The translations under genes were made by a program, and so were the position numbers. The notes under the pieces were generated by a model. It ran no database searches. It was given only the letters and a program-made list of their open reading frames with translations, and had not been told where the DNA came from. Positions 24,816 to 36,170 of a stretch of DNA of 64,000 nucleotides are shown here, one piece after another. The DNA lies in NCBI RefSeq assembly GCF_001411555.2, contig NC_049901.1, positions 34,420,838 through 34,484,837 on the forward strand, read 5' to 3'. Each line of letters starts with the position of its first letter. The stretch's first letter is position 1. This DNA is from Juglans regia (lineage: Eukaryota > Streptophyta > Magnoliopsida > Fagales > Juglandaceae).

Positions 24816-25328
24816 ATTAACACAAACCAAGTTGTTAAGTTGAGTTCATATGGGCTCGCTTTTTTATCACTTTCCAAAATTATAGATACATTTTCTAATA
24901 AATTTGCTTCAGTTGCATCATTGCTAAGGACATATGCGAATTTTTTAAAGAAAAATGATAAAGTCACCGAGAAATTCTATCGATGAAATCTATCGAATTG
25001 TGTTTTTTTTTTTATTTAATAACTAAGAAAATATTTTTTAATGAGTTTGCAAATTTTTTTAAAATGATTAAATGTATTTGAAAAATGTTTAAAAAAAAAA
25101 GTAAAGTTTTTTTTTTTTTTTTTTTAAATAAAGTTCAATTTGAACTTTTGATAGAAAATCTCGATAGATATTTTTGGTGGACGTAACAACGTCAATTTTT
25201 AAATTCATTAAATCATATTATGATGCATGATTTTTTTTCATTTCATTAATATTACGGGGTAAATCACTCACTAAAATTTATTTATAGATCATTAACATGT
25301 CAAAAGTCTTTACTGTATTGTGGGGTCC
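24816..25328. other. AT-rich spacer with homopolymer runs
   Basis: Contains T runs near 25005 and 25110. The small reading frame at 24804-24986 has no recognisable similarity. Nothing else identified. Confidence 0.4.
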
Positions 25329-25690
25329 TAGTTTTTTTTTTTTTTTTAAAGGAAAGGAAAACCTTTATCACTCGTAAATCAGATTACATCAGCTCATGTA
25401 ACACAATATCATGAATACACTCTAGAATTTCCTCAACATTCATGACATCTTTAGTAAGTTTAATAGCTTCTTTAGCTGAATTATGAGCAGCATAGTTTAC
25501 TTCACGTCCAACATGTTGACCTGACCAGCTTGAGAAACATTTCAACAGGACTCTGATGTCCTCTAGCAGAAACCTGGATTGGCTCTGGTCCCTAGTTCCC
25601 TAATTCTGTGCATTGACCACTTGAAGTGCATCACTTTCAACAATGAGATTTCTTAAGCCAAGATCTTGGCTAAATTTAGTAAACATCATC
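25329..25690 (-). mobile_element. 3' end of a LINE: RNase H fragment with poly(A)
   Basis: The - strand translation contains IVESDALQVVNAQN, then LLEDIRVLLKCFSSWSGQHV, GREVNYAAHNSAKEAI and ECIHDIVLHE. This is the RNase H-like (RVT_3) C-terminal domain of plant L1-type LINEs, with one in-frame stop. The coding end is followed, still on the - strand, by a long A run (T run at 25331-25346 on +). That is the expected 3' end of a 5'-truncated LINE insertion. Confidence 0.75.
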
Positions 25691-25704
25691 AATTAGTAGT
25701 AGCA

Positions 25705-26375
25705 ATATGTGACACGATCCGTTAACCCAATACGAACACGACACGATAAAAGTGGGTTAGGGTTTAGCCTTAACGGGTTCGGGTCAAAATGGGTTGACCT
25801 GTTAAGACACGATTGCTTAACAGGTCACTAACGGGCCAACCCGTTATGACCCGTTAAGAAAATTAAATTTACCTTTATACCGTTAGACCTAAAGGGTAAG
25901 GAAGACGCTTCACTTCCTTCTTTAAGTTCTAAATTTGTTTAGATCTATGTTTTTAATTTTTTATTATATTTAGAATTGTAACATTAATATATTTACATTG
26001 TATGTTTTGTTTATGATATTTGGGATGTAATTTTAATAATGAATATTATTACAAATTGTGGGGATCATATTTGTTTGGATTGTAATTTTAAACTTGTAGT
26101 TATTTTTATTTATAGATATTATTTATATTTAAATATTTATATAAAATCAATCAAGTCAAACGGATCGTGTCGTGTCGTATCGTGTCTGTTCAACTCATTA
26201 ACGTAAACGGGTTGAAACGAAATAGGTCGTGTCGTATCGTGTCAATTTATTTCTTATTCATTAACGGGTCGTGTCATGTCAACCCGTTATCTTACCGTGT
26301 CGTGTTCGAGTTTGAAATTTTGACACAAAATCCTTAACGGATCGTGTTCGTGTTGACCCAATGTTTATATAGTTT
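25705..26375. mobile_element. Non-autonomous element built from CGTGTC/AACGGGT repeats
   Basis: Both outer parts are dense in GACACGA, AACGGGTC and CGTGTCGT words. The left part reads mostly as the reverse complement of the right part, so the whole is an imperfect inverted structure around an AT-rich core (25860-26160). The ends resemble each other: 'cgatccgttaaccc' on the left, and 'cggatcgtgttcgtgtt' on the right read in reverse. The layout matches the three hAT-like elements in this window, but no target duplication or TAGGGGTG end was found, so the boundaries and class are tentative. Confidence 0.6.
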
Positions 26376-26416
26376 TCTTGTGATTGTTAAAGATACAAAT
26401 ACAAGACCTCCAACTA

Positions 26417-26636
26417 TGAGGTGCCACGAAAAATTTGGCAAGACTTAGTCAAAACTATCTTCTATGCTCTGCCTCTGTATGGTCTAGCATAATTATAGAG
26501 ATTTGCAAATCATCTAGTATGTTGCCTTGTAGAGACTCGTCCTACAAATATATAAAATATTGGACTCGCCTTGGAAGTGTCAAGTCAAGAGTGTCGTTTT
26601 CACTACTTTTTCCCAAAGTCTTAACCAACCTTTTCA
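26417..26636 (+). repeat. 5' LTR of the copia element
   Basis: About 220 bp, TGAGGTGCCACG to CTTTTCA, and co-linear with 30809-31030. Similarity extends a further ~11 bp to the left ('cctccaacta' versus 'cctccagttg'), so the true start may be near 26406. Confidence 0.8.
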
Positions 26637-26649
26637 CAATGTCAGAGCC
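26637..26649 (+). other. Primer binding site of the copia element
   Basis: CAATGTCAGAGCC immediately after the LTR resembles the initiator-Met tRNA site TGGTATCAGAGCC with a few changes. It is followed at once by the gag ATG. Confidence 0.7.
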
Positions 26650-28025
26650 ATGGACTCCACCAATTCTTCTCCCAATCTTCTGATCTTTAATAGGATGGTA
26701 CACATGATCACTACCAAATTAAATTTTACAAATTATTTATGAAAGAGTCAGTTTTTCCACTTCTTAGCAGCCAAGGTCTTCTGGAATACATTGATGGCTC
26801 GACTACAAAATCGTCACCTATAATTTCAAGTAAAGATGACATGCTGGTTGCAAACCCCACCCACATGAAGTGGAAGCATAATAATCATCTAATACTTAGC
26901 TCGGTTTTGTCTTCTCTGTCCAAAGAGGCCATGAGTGAGACTGTTGGTCTCACTTCTTCTTACAACACTTGGAGGGCGTAATAATTACTCTCATAACAGT
27001 GGTTCTAATAATTATCGACCCCTTCATCATCGAGCAATAAACCAATTTGCCAAATTTGTGAAAAATAGGGGTATATCACCATTGTTTGTTGGGAGCATTA
27101 TGCGCAGGTAGCACACTTGATAGAAACTCTCTCTTCTTGCTCCATTCAAGATCCTTAAAACTAGGAAAACTAGGATTGGCATCCCGATATTACTGGAACT
27201 TCTCACATGACTAATAATACCAATACACTTAACACAATTACTCCTTATTCGGGTAATGAGGAGTCCTTGTTGGCAACGGAGAATCTCTTCCGATCACCCA
27301 TACCGGTTCAATTTCTGCACTCAATTCCTTCCCTTCACTTCCATGACATGATGTTCTTGTGGTTCTAAACTTACAAAAAATCTTATTTCTATCAGTAGCC
27401 TTACATTTGATCTTAACTTTGTTACATTTGTTGCTTCTGGTTTTACTAGACAAGACCTCCACATGGGGGAGGTGGACACAAGAATGGTCTTTATGTCCTT
27501 GATCCTGGTCAACAAGCCTTTCTCACCCATCTTCATAAGCATCACGTGCATGCTTCCTTTGCAATCAGGCATGCTCGTTTTGGCCACTCCTCTCCTAAAG
27601 CTATTGAACTTTTGAATAAAATTTGTGTTAATTGTACTGATGGTTTCTTTAGTTCAACAATTTACTCTAGTTGTCAACTTGGCAAAAGCCATAGACTTCA
27701 TTTCTTAAATAATAATGCACATAGTTTATTTCCTCTTGATATCATTTATTGTGATTTATGGGGTCCATCCCTAGTTGCATCTGTGTCTGGTTTTTGCTTT
27801 TATGTCATTTTTATTGATGACGATAGTCGATTTACCTGGTTTTATCCCTTTCAATTAAAGTTTTTGTTTTTTTTTTACATCTTTCTACAATTTCAAAAGA
27901 TGGTTGAAAACTATTTTTATCTGACTATTAAAGCCTTCCAAGCTGAGAATGGAACTAAATTCACTAATCTCAAATTTTGACAACACTTAACTCAATGTGG
28001 CATTCACTATCGCCTTGCTTGTCCG

Positions 28026-28834
28026 TAGAGGTGGGCTCCAACTTTGATGGAGTCGGATTTTTAATATCTAAGAGATAGCTAACTCTGATTCTGCTTCGCT
28101 TGCTCGTTATCGGGACGGAGTCGGAGCTCCCATTCGGAGTTGGGTGTTTTCTTTTCCAACTCACACTTTCCTAGCATCCAGAAAAAGATTAAGAAATTAT
28201 CTTACCCACTCACAATTTCCCAGCATCCAAACAAATCTTTGATGAGAAGTTGAGATGGCTCGTATATGCACCCCTGCTACGCCATGCCTAGAAAACAACA
28301 AGAGCAAAACTCAGGATGATGAAGACAATAATAAGAGACTCAAAGAAAGAGTGAGGATGTGAGGCTGAGAGAAAGAAGTTAGAACAAAGAAGTAGAGGAA
28401 GTAAAGAGAGAAAATAAAGCAGCTGAGGACTGGGGAGAATGAAATCCGTAGTGTTAGCTAAAAGGAAAGAGATGAATATATCGGAGGAACGACATTGTTT
28501 TAAGATTTTCTTAGAATATATATATATATATATATATATAATAAAAAGTTGGATGAATTTGGTCTTGTGGGGGCTCAAACGCGAGGCATGTGGTTTACAA
28601 AGTACTGTCTCAACCATTAGGCTACTCAGCCTTCTATCACTTATATTACAACATAAAATATATTAAGTATAACTATCGAAGTCAAAGTCGATAGTCCAAA
28701 GTCTTGTTCAACTCTGAACTTTGACCCCGACTATTTTTCACCCTCCGACTTCGACTCCAAACTTTGATTTCCTTAACTCCAACAAAGTTGGAGTTGAGAA
28801 ATTGTTGAAGTTACGAAGTTTTTGCCCAGCCTTA
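28026..28834. mobile_element. GTCGGAG-type element inserted in the copia integrase
   Basis: The copia integrase reading stops after HYRLACP-like sequence at 28025 and resumes near 28848 with SRHVVFDEILFPF-like sequence. In between are GGAGTCGG, CGGAGCTCC and CTCCGACTTCGACTCC words at both edges, and ends TAGAGGTGGGC and GCCCAGCCTTA. These resemble the ends of the intact element at 46045-46632. The middle (28280-28680) carries (AT)n and unrelated sequence with an internal 'gcacccctgc' end at 28268. No 8-bp duplication is seen, and the expected copia sequence between the flanks is partly missing, so a deletion accompanied or followed the insertion. Confidence 0.6.
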
Positions 28835-30808
28835 TTTTTCGTGTATATATCTCCCATCATGTAGTGTTTGATGAAATTCTTTTTCATTTTATGTCTCTTC
28901 TCCATCTTCCACTTCTTCATCTAACCATGTTTTGTTTTTCCTAATCTTCTTGTCCCCTCACCTTCTTTGTTGTGTAGCCTCAGCGATTCATCCCTTGTAG
29001 GTTCGGTTTCCTCCACTCTTGCACCTACTGTATGTTCTCTTTCATCCAGACCATGCATTCCTTATGCTATTATTGTGGAGTGTCCCTTTTCTCCTAGTGT
29101 CCCCACTTCTGCTCCATCTACAATTTCTACGGCTTCCTCTATCACCACTGAATCGGTGTCATCTCCATCTCCTATATTAGACTCATTGGTCAACACACAT
29201 GCTATAGTTACTCGCAGCAAGGTTAGTATTTTTAGCCCACCGGCCTACCGATGTCACTCCCTTTTCAGACACTCCTTTTGCTTAAGCTCTTACAATCCTC
29301 AAAGAGCCTCGTAGTTTGCCTCTAAGCATCCTTAGTGGCTCTCAACAATGAAAGAAGAGATTCAAGCTCTTTAGCAAAACCATACTTGGAATTTGGATCC
29401 TCACCCAACTCACAAAAATATTCTTGGTTATTGTTGGATTTTTACAACTAATTTTCTACCAAATGGTTCTATCAAGCACTATAAAGCATGTCTCATTGCC
29501 GAAGGATATACCCAACAAGTTGGTCTTGACTTTGATGAAAATTTTAGTCCGGTGGTTAAGCCCATTGCTATCCACCTTATTTTATCACTTGATGTTAGCT
29601 CTAGTTGGCCCTTTGGGCAACTTGACGTCAAGAATGTTTTCTTACATGGCAATCTCAATAAAAAGGTCTATATGGACTAACTCCTAGTTATGTTGATCCT
29701 TACTATTCTAATTATGTGTGTGGTCTCAACAAGGCTCTTTACGGTCATAAACAAGCTCATCGGGTTTGGTTTCACCATTTTAGCATCTTTCTCATTCAAT
29801 TTGACTTGGCTAACATTGCAGTCACACCAATCCTTTTCTCTTCATTTATCAATTCCAAGTTGACACTCTTAACCTGTTATTATATGTTGATGACATTGTT
29901 TTAATTGACAACAATCAAAGTCTTCTTCAAGATTTTATTGCTCGTCTTTGCACTAAATTTGTCGTGAAAGATCATGGCGACTTGCATTAATTATTGAGTA
30001 TTGAAATACATTCCATGCCACATGGATTATTCTTCAGCCAATCCAAATATGCCCTTGATAATCTTGAGCCATCTATGGTTGAATGCAAACCAGTCTTTAC
30101 ACCAATGGTAGTGGGTCAACATCTTTCTGTTAATGGTTTCCCTTATGCTTATCTCATTCATTTTCATTCCATTTTTTGTGCCATCCAATACATGGTGATC
30201 ACATGTTTTGATCTTGCTCATAATGTTAACATGGTGTGCCAGTTTATACATGACCCTACGGAGGCTCATTATCAAGATGTCAATTGTATCCTTCATTATC
30301 TCAAAGGTTCTCTTCACTTTGGCCTCTTCATTTGCTCTGACAGTGAACAAAAACCATTGACCTACTCCGATGTCAATTGGGTTGGTTACCTCGACACCAG
30401 ACATTAAACTTTTGATTTTACCATCTTCTTTGGTCGTAATCTTATCTCTTGGAGTGTCAAGAAAGAACTTAATGTGTCTCGATCTAGTGCTGAATCAGAA
30501 TGTTGGGCCATAGCTTTCGCTACTGTTGAGCTCACGTGGCTTTCTCATCTTCTGGGATCTTCATCTCTCCATTGGCCCAACTACCATCTTGTGTGACAAT
30601 CGCATTATTATTTTCTGTCCTCCAATCCTGTCTCTCACACTTGGCTCAAATATATTGACCTTGATTATCATTTCGTGCTTAAGCAAGTTACTGCAAGTGC
30701 TCTTTGTGCTCAGTTTGCTCCTTCTGCCTTTCAAATTGCTAATCTATTCACCAATAGCCTCTCCAAACTAAACATGTCACCAGTCACACTTACAGTTGCC
30801 TCCAGTTG

Positions 30809-31030
30809 TGAGGAGCCACCACAAATTTGGTAAGACTAAGTCAAAATTATCTTTTATAGCCTGCCTCTATATGATTTAACATAATTATAGGGATTTGTGA
30901 ATCATCTAGTATGTCGACTTGTATAGACTCATTCTGCAAATATATAAATCATTGGACTCATCTCGAAAATGACAAGTCTAAAAGTGTCCTTTTCACTACT
31001 TTTTCTCAAGGTTTTTAACAAACATTTTCA
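30809..31030 (+). repeat. 3' LTR of the copia element
   Basis: TGAGGAGCCACC to ATTTTCA, 222 bp, aligned with the 5' LTR. It follows the RNase H end (LSKLNMSPVTL-like). Confidence 0.8.
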
Positions 31031-32030
31031 GTGATTATTATCTATAAAATTTATTTTCTTCAACCGCATAGTAGATATTTTAAGTGATAATATAGGGCTA
31101 TTTTATTTTTATTAAATAATAATGAGGTATTCATTTTGTTAAAGTGAAGGATGTCATTTTTTAGAAAAACACAAGATTGAGGTAAATGAGAATAAACGTA
31201 CTAGCTTTCACGAAATTTTGAGAATGGTTATAAAGATAAAACTTGGGTTACTTTATTCTGCATCATATGTTATTTAATCACTATTTAGAATAGAGTTAGG
31301 CTCATGTTGAATTTGCCCTTGTGGATTCAGAGGAGGTAGTGTAGGTAGCAAAGAGATATTTAACCCTAACTTTTTCTTCAAGCATGACACGTGAAAGACT
31401 CGATATATCCTTGAAGATGATGGCAGGTTCAACTTATAAGCCATTGTCACAATCTTTGCAAGTACTTCAAAATGTCCATAAAACCTTGGAGCAAGTTTTA
31501 AATTGTGGCACATGGAAACTGTCTTCTGTCTGGATGGTTGGAGCCCAAAAAAATCCCATTCTTCCACCTCAAAACTCTTCTCAATTGTTTTCCTGTCAGA
31601 AAACATCATCATCTTTTGAGCCTTTTGGAAACTCTCTCTTAACATCAACACATGTTGCTCCCTCGACTTTAACATTGATCCACTGCAGCATTAACAGTTG
31701 CTCTTGGGATATGATATAAGACAACAACTTGGGTGGTAGATAACTATAGAGTGCTTCTAAAGGAAAGCCCTAATTGAAGAGTGACATGTGGTGTTATAAC
31801 ACCATTCTGCCATTGGAATCCACATACTCCATTCCTTTGGCTCGTCACTTGTATAACATCTCAAGTATGCCTCCAAATACTTATTCAATGCCTCAATTTC
31901 TCATTAGACTATGTATGATAGGCAGAGTTGAAATTAAGTGAAGTCCCTTGCAATTGAAACAATTCCCTCCAAAAAGACTTTGTAAAAATTGGATCCCACG
32001 ATTTAGGCATCCCATGCAATTTGAAGACTC

Positions 32031-32071
<41 letters not shown>

Positions 32072-32871
32072 TTGGGTCACTTTGCTTGTTGTATAAGGAT
32101 AAGCAAGATGAAAAAAATGAGCAAATTTTGTGAGCCTATCCACCACTATGAATATCACTGTAAACCCATTTGAGAGAGGTAGTCCTTCAATGAAGTCCAT
32201 GAAAATATCCAACCATGGAAAGTTGAGAATAGGAAATGGCTGCAATAGTCCACCCGGATGGAGGGTCTCATGCTTGTTAGCTTGGCACACATCACATTTC
32301 TTGACAAGCTCTTTAATGTTCCTGTGCATTCCCTCCCAATAAAAGTCTAGTTTAGCTCTCTACAATGTTTTATGATACCCCACATGCCCAGCCTGTGGAC
32401 TATAATGTATATGCTATAAAATCTTGGCTTTGAATGGGGAAGTAAGAACCACAACTAACCTCAATTTCCTTAACAACAGACCCTATTGCATTGTGTAATG
32501 CCTTGGATTGTCCAGACCCTGCTGAAGTTGAGAATAGATGATACTGAGTGAAGGGGACATTTGATAGCTTTGTTTCAGTTCCTCAATCCATAATGGGGGA
32601 AAGTGATTAAAGCTACAATAGCTATTTCTTCCTTACACTTCCTTGAGAGTGTATCAACAATTTTATTATCTTTCCCTCTTTTATAGTCAATAGTACAATC
32701 ATAACCCACCAACTTAGACAATCATTTCTATTGAGCCTCAGTCCTTACTTTTTGCTCTAATAAGTACTTCAAGCCTTGTTGATTAGTCTTAATTTTGAAG
32801 GATTGTCCCAAAAAGTATGGTCTCCATTTACTAACTGCGGACACAAGGGCCAGCAGCTCCTTTCATATTTA

Positions 32872-33085
32872 GGCCTCGTTTTTTTTTACAGATGAGATGA
32901 GTTGAGATAAAAGTTGAAAGTTTAACAAAATATTATTAGAATATATATTTTTTAATATTATTTTTGTTTTGAAATTTAAAAAAGTTGAATTTTTTATTTT
33001 ATTTTGTGTGAATTTGGAAAAGTTGTAATGATTAGATGATATGAGATAAGATGAGTTGAGAAGTTTTATGAAAGTGAACGAGGCC
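32872..33085. mobile_element. Tourist-like MITE, copy 1 in the chromovirus
   Basis: Ends GGCCTCGTT and AACGAGGCC are perfect inverted repeats. The 3-bp duplication TTA flanks them (32869-32871 and 33086-33088), as in PIF/Harbinger elements. 214 bp, non-coding. Confidence 0.85.
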
Positions 33086-33106
33086 TTAGATAACAGTAGA
33101 GCCTTA

Positions 33107-33300
33107 AGCCTTGTTTGGTTACATAGATGAGATGAGATGAAAGTTTAGTAAAATATTGTTAGAATATTATTTTTTTAATATTATTTTTCTTTTGAAATTT
33201 GAAAAAATTGAATTGTTTATTATATTTTGTATGGGAGTTTAAGAAAGTTGTAATGATTAGATGAGATAAGATGAAATGATTTGTGTAACCAAACGAGACC
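33107..33300. mobile_element. Tourist-like MITE, copy 2 in the chromovirus
   Basis: Ends AGCCTTGTTTGGTTAC and GTAACCAAACGAGACC pair as inverted repeats, with TTA on both sides (33104-33106, 33301-33303). 194 bp. Same internal blocks as copy 1, only 21 bp away. Confidence 0.85.
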
Positions 33301-33414
33301 TTACCCTTCAAGGCCTTGCTATAAAAAGCAATAGGTTGGCCCTCCTATATGATCACAGCCCCAAAGCCTACTCCTGAAGCATCACATTCTATCGTGAATG
33401 TCTTAGCAATATTA

Positions 33415-35153
33415 GATTATGCATGAATGAGGGAAGAGATGTAAGTATTGACTTGAATTGAGATGTATATCTTAGTTGGTTCAAGTTATGCATCGAAATG
33501 AATGGCTTGTTAGGAAGAGTGTGATGAAGGTGATAATGTGTCTTAACCTTTAAGGTGAATCGATGAGGTTTACTTTAAAGGATAAGAACTTGAAGTAGAA
33601 TGTTATGTACTGGGAATGTGAACTCAAATGGGTCACAAGCTATGAGTTTCAGAATTTAAAAAAGAGTGATAAAGGAAAGCATAGAGGATGGACATGGATG
33701 ATAGAGTATGTCTAAGTGAATGAAGTTTAAGTAAATGGTAGTATTACGCAAGTTCTAAGTTTAAGTTACACATGCACTTGAAAAGAGAATGGTGTAAAGT
33801 TATATATGCATGAAAGTTACCATCTAACAGCACATGGATGGACTACATAAAATGAGTATAGCATGGAGTCTAGATATGTATTATGTTCATACTCTTATGG
33901 AGTTTTCTAAATAATATGAAATGAAAATGAAAGATTTTTATGGAAAAATGTTCCTTTATGCAATGAAGGAGAATGAAATGATGTTTTATGAAAGCATGCT
34001 ACGTATTAATGTTTAAAGGTATATGTATGTAAAGGCCTTCTTTGGCAGCAATCCTAATTTATGCACCCAAAGTAGTAGTTGTATGCATATGAATGAATGT
34101 TATATGTAGTAGATATTGTCTTTATTTTCTATAAAATGAAATGTTGAAGTTTATGCTTGATACTTTTAAATGATGTTTAAATGATGCGATGAAAGTGTAT
34201 TTAAATGACGCTATGAAAGTGTGTTTAAATGATACTATGAAAGGATGTTTAATGGATGCTATGAAATGATGTTTATTGATGATGTTTATGCTTATGCTTT
34301 TAAATTATGTTTATGAAATGGACTGATGAATGAAATAAATGAAAAGGAAATGACTAAAATGAATGAATGAAATGAAATGAATGAATGTTTTAATATATGA
34401 AAATATGTAACGGCCATGACTGAATGAATGATACCAATGGACTAGACAGATTGTAATACCGGATAAGTAGTACTGGTGGTGCATCCAGTGCTACCCCCTG
34501 ACTGAAAGGGATTCCGAACCAGTGGCCATGGGCAGAATCCGTGTGCAAAAGATCGTTAATCCCAACACACAAGGCGTAACAGTGTATACCGGCCAGAGAA
34601 AAAAAATGAAAAGAGTAATTGAATTTATGAATGAATGCGCAAGGTGTGGGAAATGTTTTATGAGAAATGATTTTTTTTTTTTTTTAAGAAAAACCACACC
34701 TTATAATGTTTTCAAAGGAAATGAATGTTTATGTAAAGTATATAGATGAATGATGAATATATGAATGAAAACCTATGTTAATATATTTTTACATGATGAA
34801 GTAATGCTTATTGAGTATTCGACTCATTTTGTTTTTATGTATGTCATTCCCCCTCTTAGGAACAAAATGAGTAAGAAGCGTCAGGACAGACATGGCCCAA
34901 AGGAAGAGTAACAGAAGCCTAGGCCTATTTTTATGAAATGTATGAAAGTCAATTTCTTTTTGTAAAAGGCCTTTTAGTTTAATTTATTCATTTCCGATGT
35001 AAACTCTCTTTTAATATACAAAGCATGTTTTAATTTTAAAACATAGAATCTTTGATATCCTGGGAAGGAAAGGGAAAAAGTTTTAAAAAATGTCAATAAT
35101 TTCTGTCCAATTTTCTAAAACTATTTATTAAAGTCCCACTACGAGGATGGGCA
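33415..35153 (+). mobile_element. Solo-LTR-like insertion, gypsy type
   Basis: It separates RNase H and gag fragments of the - strand chromovirus. It contains the block 34400-34600 ('gtaacggcc', 'ccagtggccatggg', 'gtataccggcc') followed by 'attgagtattcgact' at 34812, the same order as at 10965-11290. It ends in GGGCATTACA at about 35158. Both ends are approximate and no certain target duplication was found. The A/T/G-rich stretch 33480-34390 is dominated by 'gaatgaaatgatg' words. Confidence 0.55.
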
Positions 35154-35670
35154 TTACAAAGTTAGAACCTCCATAGTATCATCATAAGTTGTTGGCCCAA
35201 ATCTAGTTTGTAAAGCCCTCACAAATGAGTCCCATCCATTAAAAGTTCCATAATCCATGGCATCTTGGTACCATATCGCCTCTCCTTCCATGTGATATAA
35301 GGACATCAGAAGCCTCTGGTTTGAAGGTGTTTGATAGAATTCAAGATACTGGGTGGCTTTGAAAATCCATCCAGCAGGGTTACTCCCATCGAAATGTCGA
35401 AAATCCAACCTCACTCCCCTAGGTACAAAGACCCTTTCATCATTATTCACCACTATAGTCTTATAACAACCCTCCTATGAGGGAGTTACTTGACAATTTT
35501 CAACTTAGTTTCTACTCATGCCAGCAAAGTTGTTCTAACATGTCAATAATGCCATGGATAGAATGTTATTGACCATCCAGTTGCCTTTGAAAAGCTTCTT
35601 ATTGTTTCTAGGAACCATCTTGGTGCAACTTCAAAGCTGCTCATGTACCTTCTACCATGAGAAGACCGAC

Positions 35671-35683
35671 CTCTATGATACCA
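35671..35683 (-). other. Primer binding site of the chromovirus
   Basis: The - strand reads TGGTATCATAGAG, near the initiator-Met tRNA site. It sits between gag and the LTR that starts at 35686. Confidence 0.65.
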
Positions 35684-35685
35684 CT

Positions 35686-36170
35686 TGCCACGGGCTCCTT
35701 CAGTCATAACAAGACACAAGAAGAAATAACAGAGGGAAAAAAATGCAAGAACTCAGAACAAGAATGGAAAGAAACCTAAGAACTCAATTTTTATTCTTGG
35801 AAAGGATTTTCAAGGAATCTTCAACCTCCAAATGACTTCAATCATAAGAATTATGAACAATAACTAGCTTCCAGTTTTCTAGCTTTTATACAAGTTCTAT
35901 TACAAAGGAAGTAAAAACGCGATCATTTTAATCACATCTAATACTAATACTCAACGTGTTATTCTTCTTCCCACTGCAATCCTTCTGATCTTCAAAATGC
36001 CCCGCATCACTTAAGTCCCCAACGGCACCGTTTCGACCTTCATTCTGTTACAATTGTTGGTCTTCAAAATGCACCGCATCACTTAAGTCCCCAACGTACC
36101 ATTTCGCCTTTCATTCCGTTAATTTCGCCTTTCACTTAAATGTTGCGTTTGAGTTGTTATTTCATTTCTT
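35686..36170 (-). mobile_element. 5' LTR remnant of the chromovirus
   Basis: Begins two bases beyond the primer site with TGCCACGGGC (the complement of an LTR end in -GGCA). A partial internal duplication occurs: 'gcatcacttaagtccccaac' appears at about 36003 and 36069. The far boundary is not defined because no partner LTR was found. Confidence 0.5.

Larger units (their letters stand above)
26406..31030 (+). mobile_element. Degenerate Ty1/copia retrotransposon
   Basis: Short LTRs flank a full but broken gag-pol. Gag begins at the ATG right after the primer site (MDSTNSSPN at about 26649) and includes 26739-26981. A decayed zinc knuckle is near 27042 (CQICEK, with a stop inside). The GAG-pre-integrase and integrase core are at 27546-27980, with FARFGHSSPKA-like HHCC, DLWGPS and FIDDDSRFTWFYPF. 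Reverse transcriptase is at 29340-29960: EGYTQQVGLDFDENFSPVVK, GQLDVKNVFLHGNL, then LLYVDDIVLID in another frame. RNase H follows at 30240-30790 ([12 protein letters not shown]). Many stops and frameshifts are present. Integrase is interrupted at 28026-28834 by another element with loss of its C-terminal part. No matching target duplication was found. Confidence 0.88.
31274..35683 (-). pseudogene. Degenerate Ty3/gypsy chromovirus (gag, RNase H, integrase, chromodomain)
   Basis: In - strand order: gag at 35154-35453 (DFRHFDGSNPAGWIFKATQY, LYHMEGEAIWYQ); an RT/RNase H start at 33304-33410 (KTFTIECDASGVGFGAVI); RNase H at 32640-32870 (KWRPYFLGQSFKIKT, CTIDYKRGKDNKIVD); integrase at 32003-32329 (CDVCQANKHETLHP, DFIEGLPLSNGF, FIVVDRLTKFAHF); and the pre-chromodomain tail at 31274-31675 (LAPRFYGHFEVLAKI, HVSCLKKKLG). 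The wording suggests a Reina-like lineage. Protease and most of RT are missing, replaced by an LTR-like stretch. Two MITEs split RNase H. The 3' LTR was not found; the neighbouring copia element abuts at 31030. Confidence 0.82.

Noticed and set aside
28018..28842. 8-bp duplication around the GTCGGAG insertion in copia
   Set aside because: The flanks cttgtccg and tttttcgt do not match.
33476..35158. Possible 6-bp duplication 'aagtta' around the LTR-like insertion
   Set aside because: The offset relative to the TG and CA ends is inconsistent and 5 bp is expected, so I did not use it to set borders.
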